The position numbers and the translations under genes are program-made. This document shows, one piece after another, positions 1 through 7,309 of a stretch of 42,154 bases of DNA; the first letter of the stretch is position 1; each line of letters begins with the position of its first letter. The notes under the pieces were generated by a model, which worked only from the letters and a program-made list of their open reading frames with translations, was not told the origin of the DNA and ran no database searches. This stretch comes from CAZSXS01 sp964611385 (GTDB lineage Bacteria; Bacillota; Clostridia; Lachnospirales; CAYPQA01): assembly GCA_964611385.1 (NCBI GenBank), contig CAZSXS010000027.1:1-42154 (forward strand). The letters are read 5' to 3'.

Positions 1-53
1 AGTAGGCGGCTCGAACGAGAAGCCCCCGCTTCTTTAAGCGGCGGGAGTATGTC
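1..53 (+). mobile_element. IS200/IS605-type right end (probable omegaRNA 3' end)
   Basis: The stretch from about 18 to 53 has the layout of the right end of tnpB-carrying IS200/IS605 elements: an imperfect GC hairpin (CCCCCGCTT ... AAGCGGCGGG) followed by the terminal AGTATGTCAC. In this class the same sequence is the 3' part of the TnpB guide RNA, and bases immediately after it act as the guide. The tnpB gene would lie to the left, outside the window. This is recognised from memory of similar ends. No transposase is visible on this side, so whether the element is intact cannot be judged. Confidence 0.5.
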
Positions 54-106
54 ACCAAATCGGAGGCTTTTTTGTTAAGACCCTTTTCATAGCTATAAGC
101 TTCTAT

Positions 107-133
107 CCCCTGGCATAGCCGGGGGGTTTCTTT
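107..133 (+). terminator. rho-independent terminator
   Basis: An imperfect stem (CCCC-t-GGC, loop ATA, GCC-g-GGGG) is followed by GGTTTCTTTAT. It probably ends transcription that enters from the element on the left edge. Confidence 0.5.
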
Positions 134-235
134 ATATTCTAGGAAACTTCATGATAGTTAATAATAATAGTAAACAATATATAAGATAAAAAGTATATAA
201 TCCCCCTAAGAGGGTGTTTAGTATCTCCTTAGTAA

Positions 236-392
236 TTGGTGAAAATCATTTTGCCAAGCGGTGAGGTAGAAGTGCTGATTACGAATGTAGATGCGGACAG
301 CCTTTCACTAGATGAAATTTATGGACTTCGTTGGGGAATCGAAACCAGTTTTAACTTCATAAAAAACGCAATCCAAATAGAACAGTTTAATG
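236..392 (+). pseudogene. IS4-family transposase fragment (catalytic Glu region)
   Basis: About 52 codons encode the segment of an IS4-type DDE transposase around the third catalytic residue. The YREK signature is visible as YGLRWGIETSFNFIK: Y, R at +3, E at +7 and K at +14. It is preceded by the usual strand 'LITNVDADSLSLDEI'. A stop codon lies just upstream in frame. After 'QFNG' the frame runs into sequence that reads as another gene on the opposite strand, so the fragment is truncated at both ends and has no function as a transposase. The right junction, near 391, falls inside the UroD-like gene fragment. Confidence 0.75.
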
Positions 393-662
393 GGCGATGC
401 TTCCGTACTTGTGCCCTACGCCCCACTCATCAATAAAGGAAAGCGCTGCTGGGTTTTTGTGGTAGGCGCTGTAGTCAAGGGGCTGCTTTGTGGCGGGGAG
501 ACCTATGTAGCGCACCGGCATGTCAAAGGCCTTCACCACGTCGTCGGTTCTTAGTTGGGTTTTGAGTGTTTCCAGCATAGACCCGCACATGGAAAGCTGA
601 AAAGGCACTCTTTCGTAGGGCTGTCGGCGCATAGCCGCAAGTAAATTTTCTCAATGATTCAT
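391..662 (-). pseudogene. uroporphyrinogen decarboxylase-like protein, broken
   Basis: This is the N-terminal part of a URO-D superfamily protein. Residues such as RRQPYERVPFQL and FIDEWGVGHKYGS match the start of the UroD-like methyltransferase/decarboxylase family, which is normally 330-400 aa; only about 80 aa remain. The 3' end is cut by the IS4 fragment near 391. At the 5' end, an ATG at 662 with the SD-like AAAGGG is followed by two codons and then TGA (651-653), after which an in-frame ENLLAAMRRQPYERVPF continues. This suggests a nonsense mutation; restart at the ATG at 632 is possible. It lies 24 bp downstream of the oxidoreductase on the same strand, so the two probably formed one operon. 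Confidence 0.65.
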
Positions 663-686
663 ATTTTTCCCTTTCTATGGATCTTT

Positions 687-1985
687 CTATTTGTTTTCTT
701 CTATAAAAGAGTCCATTCGCACAGCCTGATTTTCAAGTCGTGCTTGCTCTGCTGCAAAGCATACTAAGTGGCTTTCCAGAGAGTTTTGTATGGAGCTTGA
801 ATTGGTTCCTGTTCCATTAACAGTTCGGATAAAGTCCTCCATTAAGCCCCCGTCCCCGCCGTTGTGGCCAGAATCACTGGCTTTGACTGGTGTGATTTCT
901 CTTTCTTCTCCGGTGGAGAATATCTTGACAGTGATCTTGTTGTCCTCAATATTGCCGTTGATCTCCCCGTCTGTCCCTGTGATTTTAATGGTACGCGTGC
1001 AGTCCTTCGAAAAAGCATTGAGTACCAAGACCGCTGTTGCCCCATCTTCTAGCGTCATGCTCACCACCTGATGATCGACCACGTTGTTGTTGCTCCTGAA
1101 TACGCATTTTCCGTAGTCTGTTTTTGCCAGAGCGGCTTCGACGCAGGCCTTGTCTTGTGGATTCTCGCATATCGCCTGAGGCAGCCAACCCCGAGCGGGA
1201 TACTTGTTTTCCAGGTACAGAGCCTTGGCGGAATAGGGGCAGCTGTCCACCACTGAACATCCCTCCAAGCAGCGGGCCGTAGAACCTTCCGGCGCTTCTT
1301 CGGACTTGAAATAAGTAAGGGAGCCACTGGAGTTTAACTGTATACAGTGCTTCCCGGCAAGATAAAGAAGGATGTCCATATCGTGGCAGCACTTGGAAAG
1401 GATCATGGGGCTGGATTTTTCTTTGTTGCTCCATTCGCCTCGAACAAAGCTATGCGCATAATGCCAGTAGCCCACATCCTCTTGTTGGAAATATAGCACA
1501 GGCTTGCTGATGATTTTAGCGTCCAAAATGCGCTTCAGTTCCTGATAGAAGGGTGTATAGCGCAGCACATGGCAGATCATAAAGACTTTGTTGATTTTTT
1601 CTGCAGCTTGGGTAATCTGAATGCACTCCTTGGGAAGGGGAGAGATCGGTTTTTCCATCAACACATGATAACCTGCTTCCAAAGCCCGAAGCGCCGGTTC
1701 AATATGCATCTGGTCTTGGGTGCAGATCAAGATACAATCAGCCTCGATTGGTTTTTTTGAGTTCTCCCCAGCTTTAGATGTATCCCCGGTTTTAAAAACA
1801 TCCTCCCAGGTTCTAAAGCACAAATGGTCTGGGATGGCGTGCTGCTTTGCAAAACGCTCCCTTCGTTCGTCGATAGGTTCTGCTACTGCTACAAATTGAA
1901 TCTGATCCGGATGCTTTAAGGCATAGTTGCCATAGGCGTAGCTGCCTCGCATCCCGGCTCCCAGTAAGATCGCTTTTAATTTCAT
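687..1985 (-). CDS. Gfo/Idh/MocA family oxidoreductase
   Basis: A 432-aa cytoplasmic NAD(P)-dependent dehydrogenase of the kind acting on sugars, inositols or sugar acids. The N-terminal Rossmann fold has the nucleotide-binding GAGMRGSYAYG at residues 9-19, and the family motif EKPISP follows CTQDQMHIEPALRALEAGYHVLM. The C-terminal half is the alpha/beta substrate domain. A Cys-rich stretch (CLEGCSVVDSC) occurs in the middle; similar cysteines are found in some family members. The start ATG has GAAAGG upstream. It is followed by the broken UroD-like gene, and upstream lie a terminator and the sugar-binding lipoprotein gene, so it may be its own transcription unit. The substrate cannot be told from sequence. 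Confidence 0.85.
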   Translation of the reverse strand: MKLKAILLGAGMRGSYAYGNYALKHPDQIQFVAVAEPIDERRERFAKQHAIPDHLCFRTWEDVFKTGDTSKAGENSKKPIEADCILICTQDQMHIEPALRALEAGYHVLMEKPISPLPKECIQITQAAEKINKVFMICHVLRYTPFYQELKRILDAKIISKPVLYFQQEDVGYWHYAHSFVRGEWSNKEKSSPMILSKCCHDMDILLYLAGKHCIQLNSSGSLTYFKSEEAPEGSTARCLEGCSVVDSCPYSAKALYLENKYPARGWLPQAICENPQDKACVEAALAKTDYGKCVFRSNNNVVDHQVVSMTLEDGATAVLVLNAFSKDCTRTIKITGTDGEINGNIEDNKITVKIFSTGEEREITPVKASDSGHNGGDGGLMEDFIRTVNGTGTNSSSIQNSLESHLVCFAAEQARLENQAVRMDSFIEENK

Positions 1986-2073
1986 AGTCTTTTCCTTTCT
2001 GTTGTCAATTCCAACCTAGCAAATCAAATAGTTTTTGGCTCTTTCTTAATTTACACGGGATAATATTCCCAAC

Positions 2074-2183
2074 CCCATGTCCGGCTTTTTTGAAAGGTGG
2101 AGGAAGGGGGTGTGGGGGAAGGAGGAGGAAAACTTTTTTCGCCGTTTGAAAAAAGTTTTCCTCCTCCTTCCCCCAAGGTTTTA
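2074..2183 (+). repeat. family-1 hairpin repeat, copy A
   Basis: About 110 bp beginning CCCATGTCCGG and ending AAGGTTTTA. The core is a hairpin with 27-base arms (2114-2140 and 2148-2174) and loop GCCGTTT. It lies downstream of the sugar-binding lipoprotein gene, in the opposite orientation to copy B on the other side of that gene. No coding capacity. Confidence 0.9.
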
Positions 2184-2198
2184 CAATAAAAGAACCCG

Positions 2199-2208
2199 AC
2201 TGAGTATA
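2199..2208 (-). repeat. family-2 element, possible solo end
   Basis: ACTGAGTATA matches the terminal inverted repeat of the family-2 element found at 15969, 17179, 32460 and 40536. Only the end is recognisable here; the rest may have been lost when family-1 copy A arrived, or the match may be coincidental. Confidence 0.35.
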
Positions 2209-2210
2209 TA

Positions 2211-2240
2211 AAATACCCCTTGCCGAAGCAAGGGGTATTT
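2211..2240 (-). terminator. terminator of the sugar-binding lipoprotein gene
   Basis: Perfect 13-bp stem AAATACCCCTTGC / GCAAGGGGTATTT with loop CGAA, 18 bp after the stop codon at 2259 on the minus strand. It ends in a T-rich tract on that strand. Confidence 0.85.
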
Positions 2241-2258
2241 GTGTGGCAAGAGAAAAAT

Positions 2259-3845
2259 TTACTTGATGGAATAATTTTTTGCCTTCAGCTCACTGTTCAT
2301 GTATTCAAGGTACTTGTCAAAGTCCTTTTGCTTGTATACGGAGTCAACAAATTTCTTCCAGTCTTCTTCAAAGTTCTTGGATTCCATGATCAGCTTTACA
2401 TATTCATCGCCAGGAACAACGTTTCTTTCATAATTGATTGGGTTGAAAATGTTGCTGACCCATAACAAATGCTTGTAATCGTTTGCAAAGTAGGATTCCT
2501 TAACCTTTTTGTCCATGGCCTTATCCCAGCCTGAGTAAATGTTGTCGTACTGAGCAATTTTGTCGTTATTCCAGATTGCCATAAAGCGAATGGGGTAAAC
2601 GGTATTGACGACATCAAAGGTGGTTGGCTTTCCGTTTGAATCAGTCAGAAGTGTTTCATAGCCGGAATCTGTCTTTTTGAAGTCGCGGCCTTCTACACCG
2701 TAGCGTAAGTATTCAAACGCTTCGTCGCTGGCCAGCCAGTTATAGAATTCAAGAGCTCTGTCCATCTTGGCATCATCCAGCTTGGAAGAGAAGAAGGTAA
2801 CAGACCAGTAAGCCTTTGGTGCCCAGGTCTTGGTGCCGTCTGGTGCGCTTAAGAGGTTCAGCACATCTACGGATTCCTCTACATTTAGGTCGGGGTTAAT
2901 GTTGTTCAAGGCTTCACGGAATAGTCTGACGTTGGTTAAGTCGCCGTTTGTGATGGTAACACCAGCCTTGCCCAGAGCAAATTTCTCGTTGCGTTGTTCA
3001 TTGGTCAAAATCTGGAACTCAGGATCCAAAATGCCTTCGTCATAGAGCTTTTTCAGCCAAGAAATGGAGGTCTTGGTGGTGTCGGAAATCATAGCCGGAA
3101 CGAATCCGTCGCCTTCTGGCATCCATCTTTTGTTACCAAACATGGTATTGAAGGCGCTGACAACCCAACCCAAGGAAGTAGTAATGCCGTAAGTATCATT
3201 CTTGCCGTTGCCGTCGGGATCCTTCTTAGCAAAGGCTTCTGCCATGGTGTAAAACTCGTCAATCGTCTGAGGCTCGCTGATTCCAAGCTTTTCTGCCCAG
3301 TCTTTACGGTAGAAAAGAACGCCTGCATCGCCAGAGTCCGCAATATTAAAAGTATCCAATCTTGGGAAATGATAGAACTTTCCGTCATTCCAGCGTTCAC
3401 TTTCCACCTGACCCAATACGGCCTTAATGTTTGGATACTTTTGGATGTATTCCTCGGGGATGTCACGGATTACCTTATCATCAATCAGCTTCGCAAACTC
3501 AGCCTGATTTCCCCAGCCGTTACCGGCAAAAATATCAGGTGCATCGCCGGAGGAAATCAACATTTTGATTTTTTCTTCCCAGTCACCCCAACCAATGGTT
3601 ATGGGCTTAATTTTGATCCCAAACTTATCTTTAATCAATTGGGCTGTTTCTTCATGCAGCTTGGTGGGGATTTCCCAAACGGCTATGGAGTACTCAATTT
3701 CCGGACGTCCGGAGGTTTCAGCTGTTACACCAGCACCTGCACTAGGGCTAGCACTTGGGCTTGGGCTTACTGCGCAGCCACTTAAGGATGAAGCAAAGAT
3801 ACAGGCTGTGGAAGCCAGGGCCAAAATCGACTTAAATCTTTTCAT
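2259..3845 (-). CDS. ABC transporter extracellular solute-binding lipoprotein (family 1)
   Basis: A 528-aa lipoprotein that would capture an oligosaccharide for a CUT1-type ABC importer. Residues 1-23 form a lipoprotein signal ending in the lipobox LSGC (Cys24), followed by a flexible Ser/Pro/Ala linker. The mature part has the DNDG-like segment KKDPDGNGKNDTYGI typical of LplA/YtcQ-type binding proteins. The start ATG follows AAAAGGAGAA. No permease or ATPase gene is adjacent, so this is an orphan binding protein in the window. It is bracketed by inverted copies of the family-1 hairpin repeat. The downstream oxidoreductase suggests a shared sugar pathway, but that is inference. Confidence 0.88.
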   Translation of the reverse strand: MKRFKSILALASTACIFASSLSGCAVSPSPSASPSAGAGVTAETSGRPEIEYSIAVWEIPTKLHEETAQLIKDKFGIKIKPITIGWGDWEEKIKMLISSGDAPDIFAGNGWGNQAEFAKLIDDKVIRDIPEEYIQKYPNIKAVLGQVESERWNDGKFYHFPRLDTFNIADSGDAGVLFYRKDWAEKLGISEPQTIDEFYTMAEAFAKKDPDGNGKNDTYGITTSLGWVVSAFNTMFGNKRWMPEGDGFVPAMISDTTKTSISWLKKLYDEGILDPEFQILTNEQRNEKFALGKAGVTITNGDLTNVRLFREALNNINPDLNVEESVDVLNLLSAPDGTKTWAPKAYWSVTFFSSKLDDAKMDRALEFYNWLASDEAFEYLRYGVEGRDFKKTDSGYETLLTDSNGKPTTFDVVNTVYPIRFMAIWNNDKIAQYDNIYSGWDKAMDKKVKESYFANDYKHLLWVSNIFNPINYERNVVPGDEYVKLIMESKNFEEDWKKFVDSVYKQKDFDKYLEYMNSELKAKNYSIK

Positions 3846-3881
3846 GTTTCATTCTCCTTTTTATAATTAAATTTGGGTAAT

Positions 3882-3991
3882 TAAAACCGTGGGGGAAGGG
3901 AGAGGAAAACTTTTTTCAAACGGCGAAAAAAGTTTTCCTCTCCCTTCCCCCAAACCCCTATCCCTCACCTTTCAAAAAAGCCGAACATGGG
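3882..3991 (-). repeat. family-1 hairpin repeat, copy B
   Basis: Reverse-orientation copy: TAAAACCGT at the left and CCGAACATGGG at the right. Hairpin arms 3891-3917 and 3925-3951 are perfectly complementary (27 bp) with loop AAACGGC. It lies just upstream of the sugar-binding lipoprotein start and would be in its 5' untranslated RNA if the promoter near 4048-4076 is used. Confidence 0.9.
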
Positions 3992-4047
3992 TGCAGGGTT
4001 CTGGCATATGGAATTTTAAGAAAAACTTTTATCTTTGAGACTTTTGC

Positions 4048-4076
4048 AGTATACCTTAAAATTTGAAGTTTGTATA
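4048..4076 (-). promoter_or_regulatory. possible promoter for the sugar-binding lipoprotein gene
   Basis: On the minus strand TATACA (-35, 4 of 6) and TATACT (-10, 5 of 6) are separated by 17 bp. It is the best candidate in the 203-bp gap at 3992-4194, which otherwise shows only AT-rich sequence and the SD of the next gene. Confidence 0.3.
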
Positions 4077-4194
4077 CAGTTATAGAATGGAAAAAGCAAA
4101 GGTCACTTTTACCATACTTTGATTTGAGGGTGGCACAGCTCCAAACAGTAGTTAGTATGAAAGAATTGATTCAAAAAAATGAACGGAGGAAAAA

Positions 4195-4902
4195 ATGAAA
4201 TTTGTTCTTGATACGCACATGCACACTATTGCCAGTGGTCATGCTTACAGCACCGTGAAGGAATATGTAGACGAGGCTAAAGTAAAGGGGCTAGCGCTCA
4301 TAGCCATCACGGATCATGCGCCAGACATGCCCGGCTCCATGGGGATTTTACATTTTTACAATTTGAATGCGATCAAAAGCTTAAACGCTGGGGTGGAGGT
4401 TCTTACTGGGGTTGAACTGAATATTTTGGACAAAGAGGGGCGGGTTGATCTCTCAGACTCCATGCTGAAAACCTTGGATGTGATCATTGCCAGCCTACAC
4501 CCCACATCTTATCCCTTTGCGGATAGGGAAAGCAACACCCTGGCGGTTCTAAACGCCATGAAAAATCCCTACATCCGCATCATTGGGCATCTGGGTGATC
4601 CTAGGTATCCTTTTGACTGCAAAAGAGTGGTAGATATGGCGATAGAGACAAATACCTTTCTTGAAATCAATAACGCCTCCTTCAAGGAAAGGAGCTTACG
4701 TAATGGCGGGGAAGAAACCGTACTGGAACTCATTGAGCGCTGCAAGGAAAAAAATCATCCAGTGATTGTGGGCAGCGATGCGCACATCTGGACAGAGCTG
4801 GGGACTTTTGAAAACGCGATCCGCATTCTTGAGAAGGCAGGAATGCCAGAGCATTTGATTTTAAATACTTCGGTGGAGTTGTTTTTAAGGCATATGAAGT
4901 GA
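4195..4902 (+). CDS. PHP-domain metal-dependent phosphatase (YcdX-like)
   Basis: A 235-aa cytoplasmic hydrolase of the PHP (polymerase and histidinol phosphatase) superfamily, likely a phosphoesterase. The metal-binding motifs are in order: DTHMHT (first HxH), ITDHAP, GVELNI with the conserved Glu, IIASLHP, GHLGDPRYPF, and near the C-terminus VGSDAH. All the family's metal ligands appear present. Length fits the YcdX group (about 240 aa). The start is supported by GGAGG 6 bp upstream. It stands alone on the plus strand and is closed by a strong terminator at 5021. The physiological substrate is unknown. Confidence 0.9.
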   Translation: MKFVLDTHMHTIASGHAYSTVKEYVDEAKVKGLALIAITDHAPDMPGSMGILHFYNLNAIKSLNAGVEVLTGVELNILDKEGRVDLSDSMLKTLDVIIASLHPTSYPFADRESNTLAVLNAMKNPYIRIIGHLGDPRYPFDCKRVVDMAIETNTFLEINNASFKERSLRNGGEETVLELIERCKEKNHPVIVGSDAHIWTELGTFENAIRILEKAGMPEHLILNTSVELFLRHMK

Positions 4903-5020
4903 GTGACTGTTACCATGTGAAGGAACATTGCTGTTTAGACATGCTTGGGGCGGAAAATCAAAATGCTTTTGGGCATGAAAGCTTCTTTCTTGAGTTTGGG
5001 TATAAAAATATATTGGACAT

Positions 5021-5072
5021 AAAAAAGGTTGATGCCGAACTGATTAATAGTCAGTTAACATCAACCTTTTTT
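5021..5072 (+). terminator. strong bidirectional terminator
   Basis: Long stem AAAAAAGGTTGATG ... CATCAACCTTTTTT, with a second stem AACTGA/TCAGTT inside it. It is the likely end of the PHP gene transcript, about 120 bp after its stop. Confidence 0.85.
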
Positions 5073-5206
5073 GAATGGTGCAGCATCTCAAATCTCAATT
5101 ATAAAATCTATACCCAAGTTTCAGAAAGAACCAAATAAAAACTATGCCCAAAAAGCCTTTTTATTGTTACTGTAAAATTAAAAGCAAGGTGACCGCACAA
5201 GTACAT

Positions 5207-5476
5207 TTATTTGTCATCGTAATGTGATCGACATTGCAGAATTTCTATCTTTCCGTCAACAATTCGATAAATAATTCGGTTTGTATCATCAATACGTCTA
5301 CTGAAGCAACCTTGATATTTATACTTGAGTGGTTCGGGCTTGCCAATTCCGCTGAAAGGTTCTCGCTCAATATCTTTGATTAGTTGATTAATACCCTTAA
5401 GAATCTTTTTATCCTGCGTTTGCCAATAAAGGTAATCATCCCATGCTTCATCAGACCAGGTTATCAAAAGTATCAA
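5207..5476 (-). CDS. yoeB: YoeB-family mRNA interferase toxin (orphan)
   Basis: An 89-aa protein matching the Txe/YoeB toxin family, ribosome-dependent mRNA endoribonucleases neutralised by YefM. It has WSDEAWDDYLYWQTQDKKI at the N-terminus, GKPEPLKY with the catalytic-site Glu, CFSRRIDDTNRIIYR with the conserved Arg, and C-terminal CRSHYDDK with the catalytic His-Tyr. Length is normal (84-90 aa). The only start is TTG (5476, or 5467 inside) and no good SD is seen. The antitoxin gene that should precede it is absent; a truncated tnpB lies 31 bp upstream instead. The gene may be silent. Confidence 0.85.
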   Translation of the reverse strand: MILLITWSDEAWDDYLYWQTQDKKILKGINQLIKDIEREPFSGIGKPEPLKYKYQGCFSRRIDDTNRIIYRIVDGKIEILQCRSHYDDK

Positions 5477-5507
5477 ACAAAATTAAATGATTTAACATTT
5501 TTGTTAA

Positions 5508-6080
5508 TTAAGCAATAGAAAACTTAATTGGATGTAACCCCACACCCTCTATCCCGTCTGCATAGGCTTTCGGAAATGCTTTTCTCGTTATGTTGTATGC
5601 ACCATTGCAGTCTGCGTTGATTATCGTTTCGTTGCCTAAACGGTACAAGCCTCGGTTTATACGTTTACCACTGAATGTTGTATTCTCCGTTTTTCCATAG
5701 ACCGGAATTGGGTCACTGTCTAGAAAGCTTGCTTTACTGGTGTAGCTTTCTTCTGTAACGACGCAATCAATCCCTGCTTTTAGACACTTGTACTGTAGCA
5801 TTTGAATAAACTGTGCAAAGGGTATTTGCACAAAATTCTGATTATTACGCTTGCCCAGGTTGATCTCTTGTTTCCAATGTTTGTTGTTTCCTATGACTAG
5901 CGTATCCATGTTGTTTTCAATCAAATAAGTAACAATCAACTTGCTTGCCTTATGCAAATGGTCTTTCACTTTGTTGTTACGCTTTAAGGTTAAACGTTGT
6001 ATTCTTTTCGTTGTCTTGCGGTTGTTCTCTTTTTCTGCCTGGGCTTTTAATGCAGCTAATCCGCATATAGATTTAACCAC
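5508..6080 (-). pseudogene. tnpB: TnpB (IS200/IS605 RNA-guided nuclease), C-terminal remnant
   Basis: A 190-aa remnant of a protein normally near 400 aa. It keeps the second half of the RuvC nuclease domain: DTLVIGNNKHWKQ, the catalytic-Glu segment VVTEESYTSKASF, and INADCNGAYNI with the last catalytic Asp. The N-terminal half with the first catalytic Asp is missing, and a stop codon lies just upstream in frame. Like many in its subgroup it lacks the four-Cys zinc ribbon between the Glu and Asp motifs. The protein is expected to be inactive. No IS ends or guide-RNA scaffold are visible downstream, where the yoeB coding region begins almost at once. Confidence 0.88.
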
Positions 6081-6119
6081 CGAGCAAGGCTAATAGAGAT
6101 TAGAATGATACAGCACTTG

Positions 6120-6956
6120 CTAAAGCAGTTGCCCTACTGCCATTTTTCTTGCATACATTCTATTGGCAGCATGTTTATGGGGGATGCCTGATGAATTACA
6201 ATCGAAAACATATTCAGAGTAATCCTCCATAAGCCAATCATGATAGAGGCTTAAAAGCTGCCCTGAAGTCCAATGATATGAATGGTTTTCCTTCTCTGGA
6301 GCGTCACTGATAAAAGGCTTCTTAACAAAAACATGCAGCGCGTTCAACCCACCATCAGCAGTAAAGTCCTTGTAATTGCTGATGATTTCCTCTCTTAACT
6401 CCGGCTTGATATAATGAAGCACTCCGCTGGAAAACAAGATATCATATTTCCTTTCCAAACGAAAATCCCAAATATTGGCTTTGAACACATCTACATAAAC
6501 ATTCGCCTGATCCGCAAGGCGCTTTGTTTTCTCAATGCCTGCCTCTGAAATATCAAAGGCACTCACCTTATAACCACAGCGTGCAAAAAACACCGCGTCC
6601 TTCCCCTCTCCACAACCAAGATCCAAAAGAGACAATGGCTTCACAGGAGGCATATGCTCCAACACCTTCAAGCACATCGTGGATGGTTGTATGCCCCAAA
6701 AATATTCCTCGTTCTTATACGCCTCTTCATAATAGGATCGGGGATCAAAATTGTGAGAATACCCGATCAACCTATCTATGCTGACATTCAATATAGAAGC
6801 TAGTGTGGGTAAGATTGCAATGTCAGGTGTTGTTTGTCCGGTTTCCCATTTGCTAATTGCTTGGTATGTGATTTTAAGCTGCCTAGCTAATTCCTCTTGC
6901 GTTAGGTTCTTTTCCTTACGATACCGCGCAATGTTTGAACCAATGATTTCTTTCAT
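6120..6956 (-). CDS. XRE-type HTH fused to SAM-dependent methyltransferase
   Basis: A 278-aa two-domain protein. Residues 1-65 are a Cro/CI-type helix-turn-helix (IARYRKEKNLTQEELARQL, ITYQAISKWETGQTTPDI). Residues about 75-230 are a class I methyltransferase of the TehB/Methyltransf_11-12 kind, with SAM-binding motif LLDLGCGEGKD near 110-120, then VSAFDISEAGI and ILFSSGVLHYI. The start at 6956 is preferred over the upstream 7004 because GGAGG lies 8 bp before it. The methylated substrate is unknown. Fusion of an XRE repressor domain to a methyltransferase recurs in Firmicutes, where it may link small-molecule sensing to modification. Confidence 0.85.
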   Translation of the reverse strand: MKEIIGSNIARYRKEKNLTQEELARQLKITYQAISKWETGQTTPDIAILPTLASILNVSIDRLIGYSHNFDPRSYYEEAYKNEEYFWGIQPSTMCLKVLEHMPPVKPLSLLDLGCGEGKDAVFFARCGYKVSAFDISEAGIEKTKRLADQANVYVDVFKANIWDFRLERKYDILFSSGVLHYIKPELREEIISNYKDFTADGGLNALHVFVKKPFISDAPEKENHSYHWTSGQLLSLYHDWLMEDYSEYVFDCNSSGIPHKHAANRMYARKMAVGQLL

Positions 6957-7114
6957 GTTTTCCACCTCCAAGGGCATTTTATCAGCAGAGAAGGGAAGAT
7001 TCAATAACCGTACATTTTAGTATGATGCTAAACTCAACCTCTATTTGAAGTGGAAAATATATTTTGAAAGTGTGGTTTCAGTTTGATTGTAAATGTTGTA
7101 TTCGTAATGTAAAG

Positions 7115-7251
7115 TCAGTTACAAATTTCATAAACACTCACATATCGTTCTGCATGAGAAAAAGTTAATCCTGCTTTTTCAGCAACTCTACGCGAAGGCC
7201 AATTTTCGTGTTTACCATGGTCTGATATGGTCAAAGCCGCTGCATCTCTTT
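7115..7251 (-). pseudogene. GNAT acetyltransferase, C-terminal stub
   Basis: A 45-codon open stretch ending in TGA reads ...HENWPSRRVAEKAGLTFSH... and ...AERYVSVYEICN. This is the acetyl-CoA-binding helix and last strand typical of GNAT proteins (N-x-x-S-x-R-V-A-E-K-x-G). It is closed upstream by an in-frame TAG and has no start codon or SD. It is a decayed remnant with no expected product. Confidence 0.6.
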
Positions 7252-7270
7252 CCTAAACTTCTTTTTAACT

Positions 7271-7309
7271 GGGTTGTCCCTATTTTACATTCAGGGACAG
7301 CCCTTTTTT
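7271..7309 (+). terminator. terminator-like hairpin before the DUF326 gene
   Basis: GGGTTGTCCCT pairs with AGGGACAGCCC (one G-T pair) and is followed by six T. It sits directly before the ATG of the Cys-rich gene, where a promoter or SD would be expected. Confidence 0.55.

Noticed and set aside
985..1434. 149-codon minus-strand ORF inside the oxidoreductase
   Set aside because: Same strand, other frame of a clear Gfo/Idh/MocA gene; Arg/Gln/Gly-rich shadow.
2055..2070. Palindrome GGGATAATATTCCC as an operator for the oxidoreductase
   Set aside because: Single short near-palindrome with no second copy and no promoter I can place next to it.
2114..2174. Family-1 hairpins as ordinary terminators
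   Set aside because: The stems are long, but the sequence after them (AAGGTTTTAC and similar) lacks a proper T-run, and conserved flanks extend 40 bp beyond the stem. Two copies also lie upstream of genes.
2994..3785. 263-codon plus-strand ORF over the sugar-binding gene
   Set aside because: Entirely antisense to a well-supported lipoprotein gene; a codon-usage shadow with no start signal.
4899..5138. 79-codon ORF after the PHP gene
   Set aside because: It runs through the strong terminator at 5021-5072, has no SD, and its sequence shows no family features.
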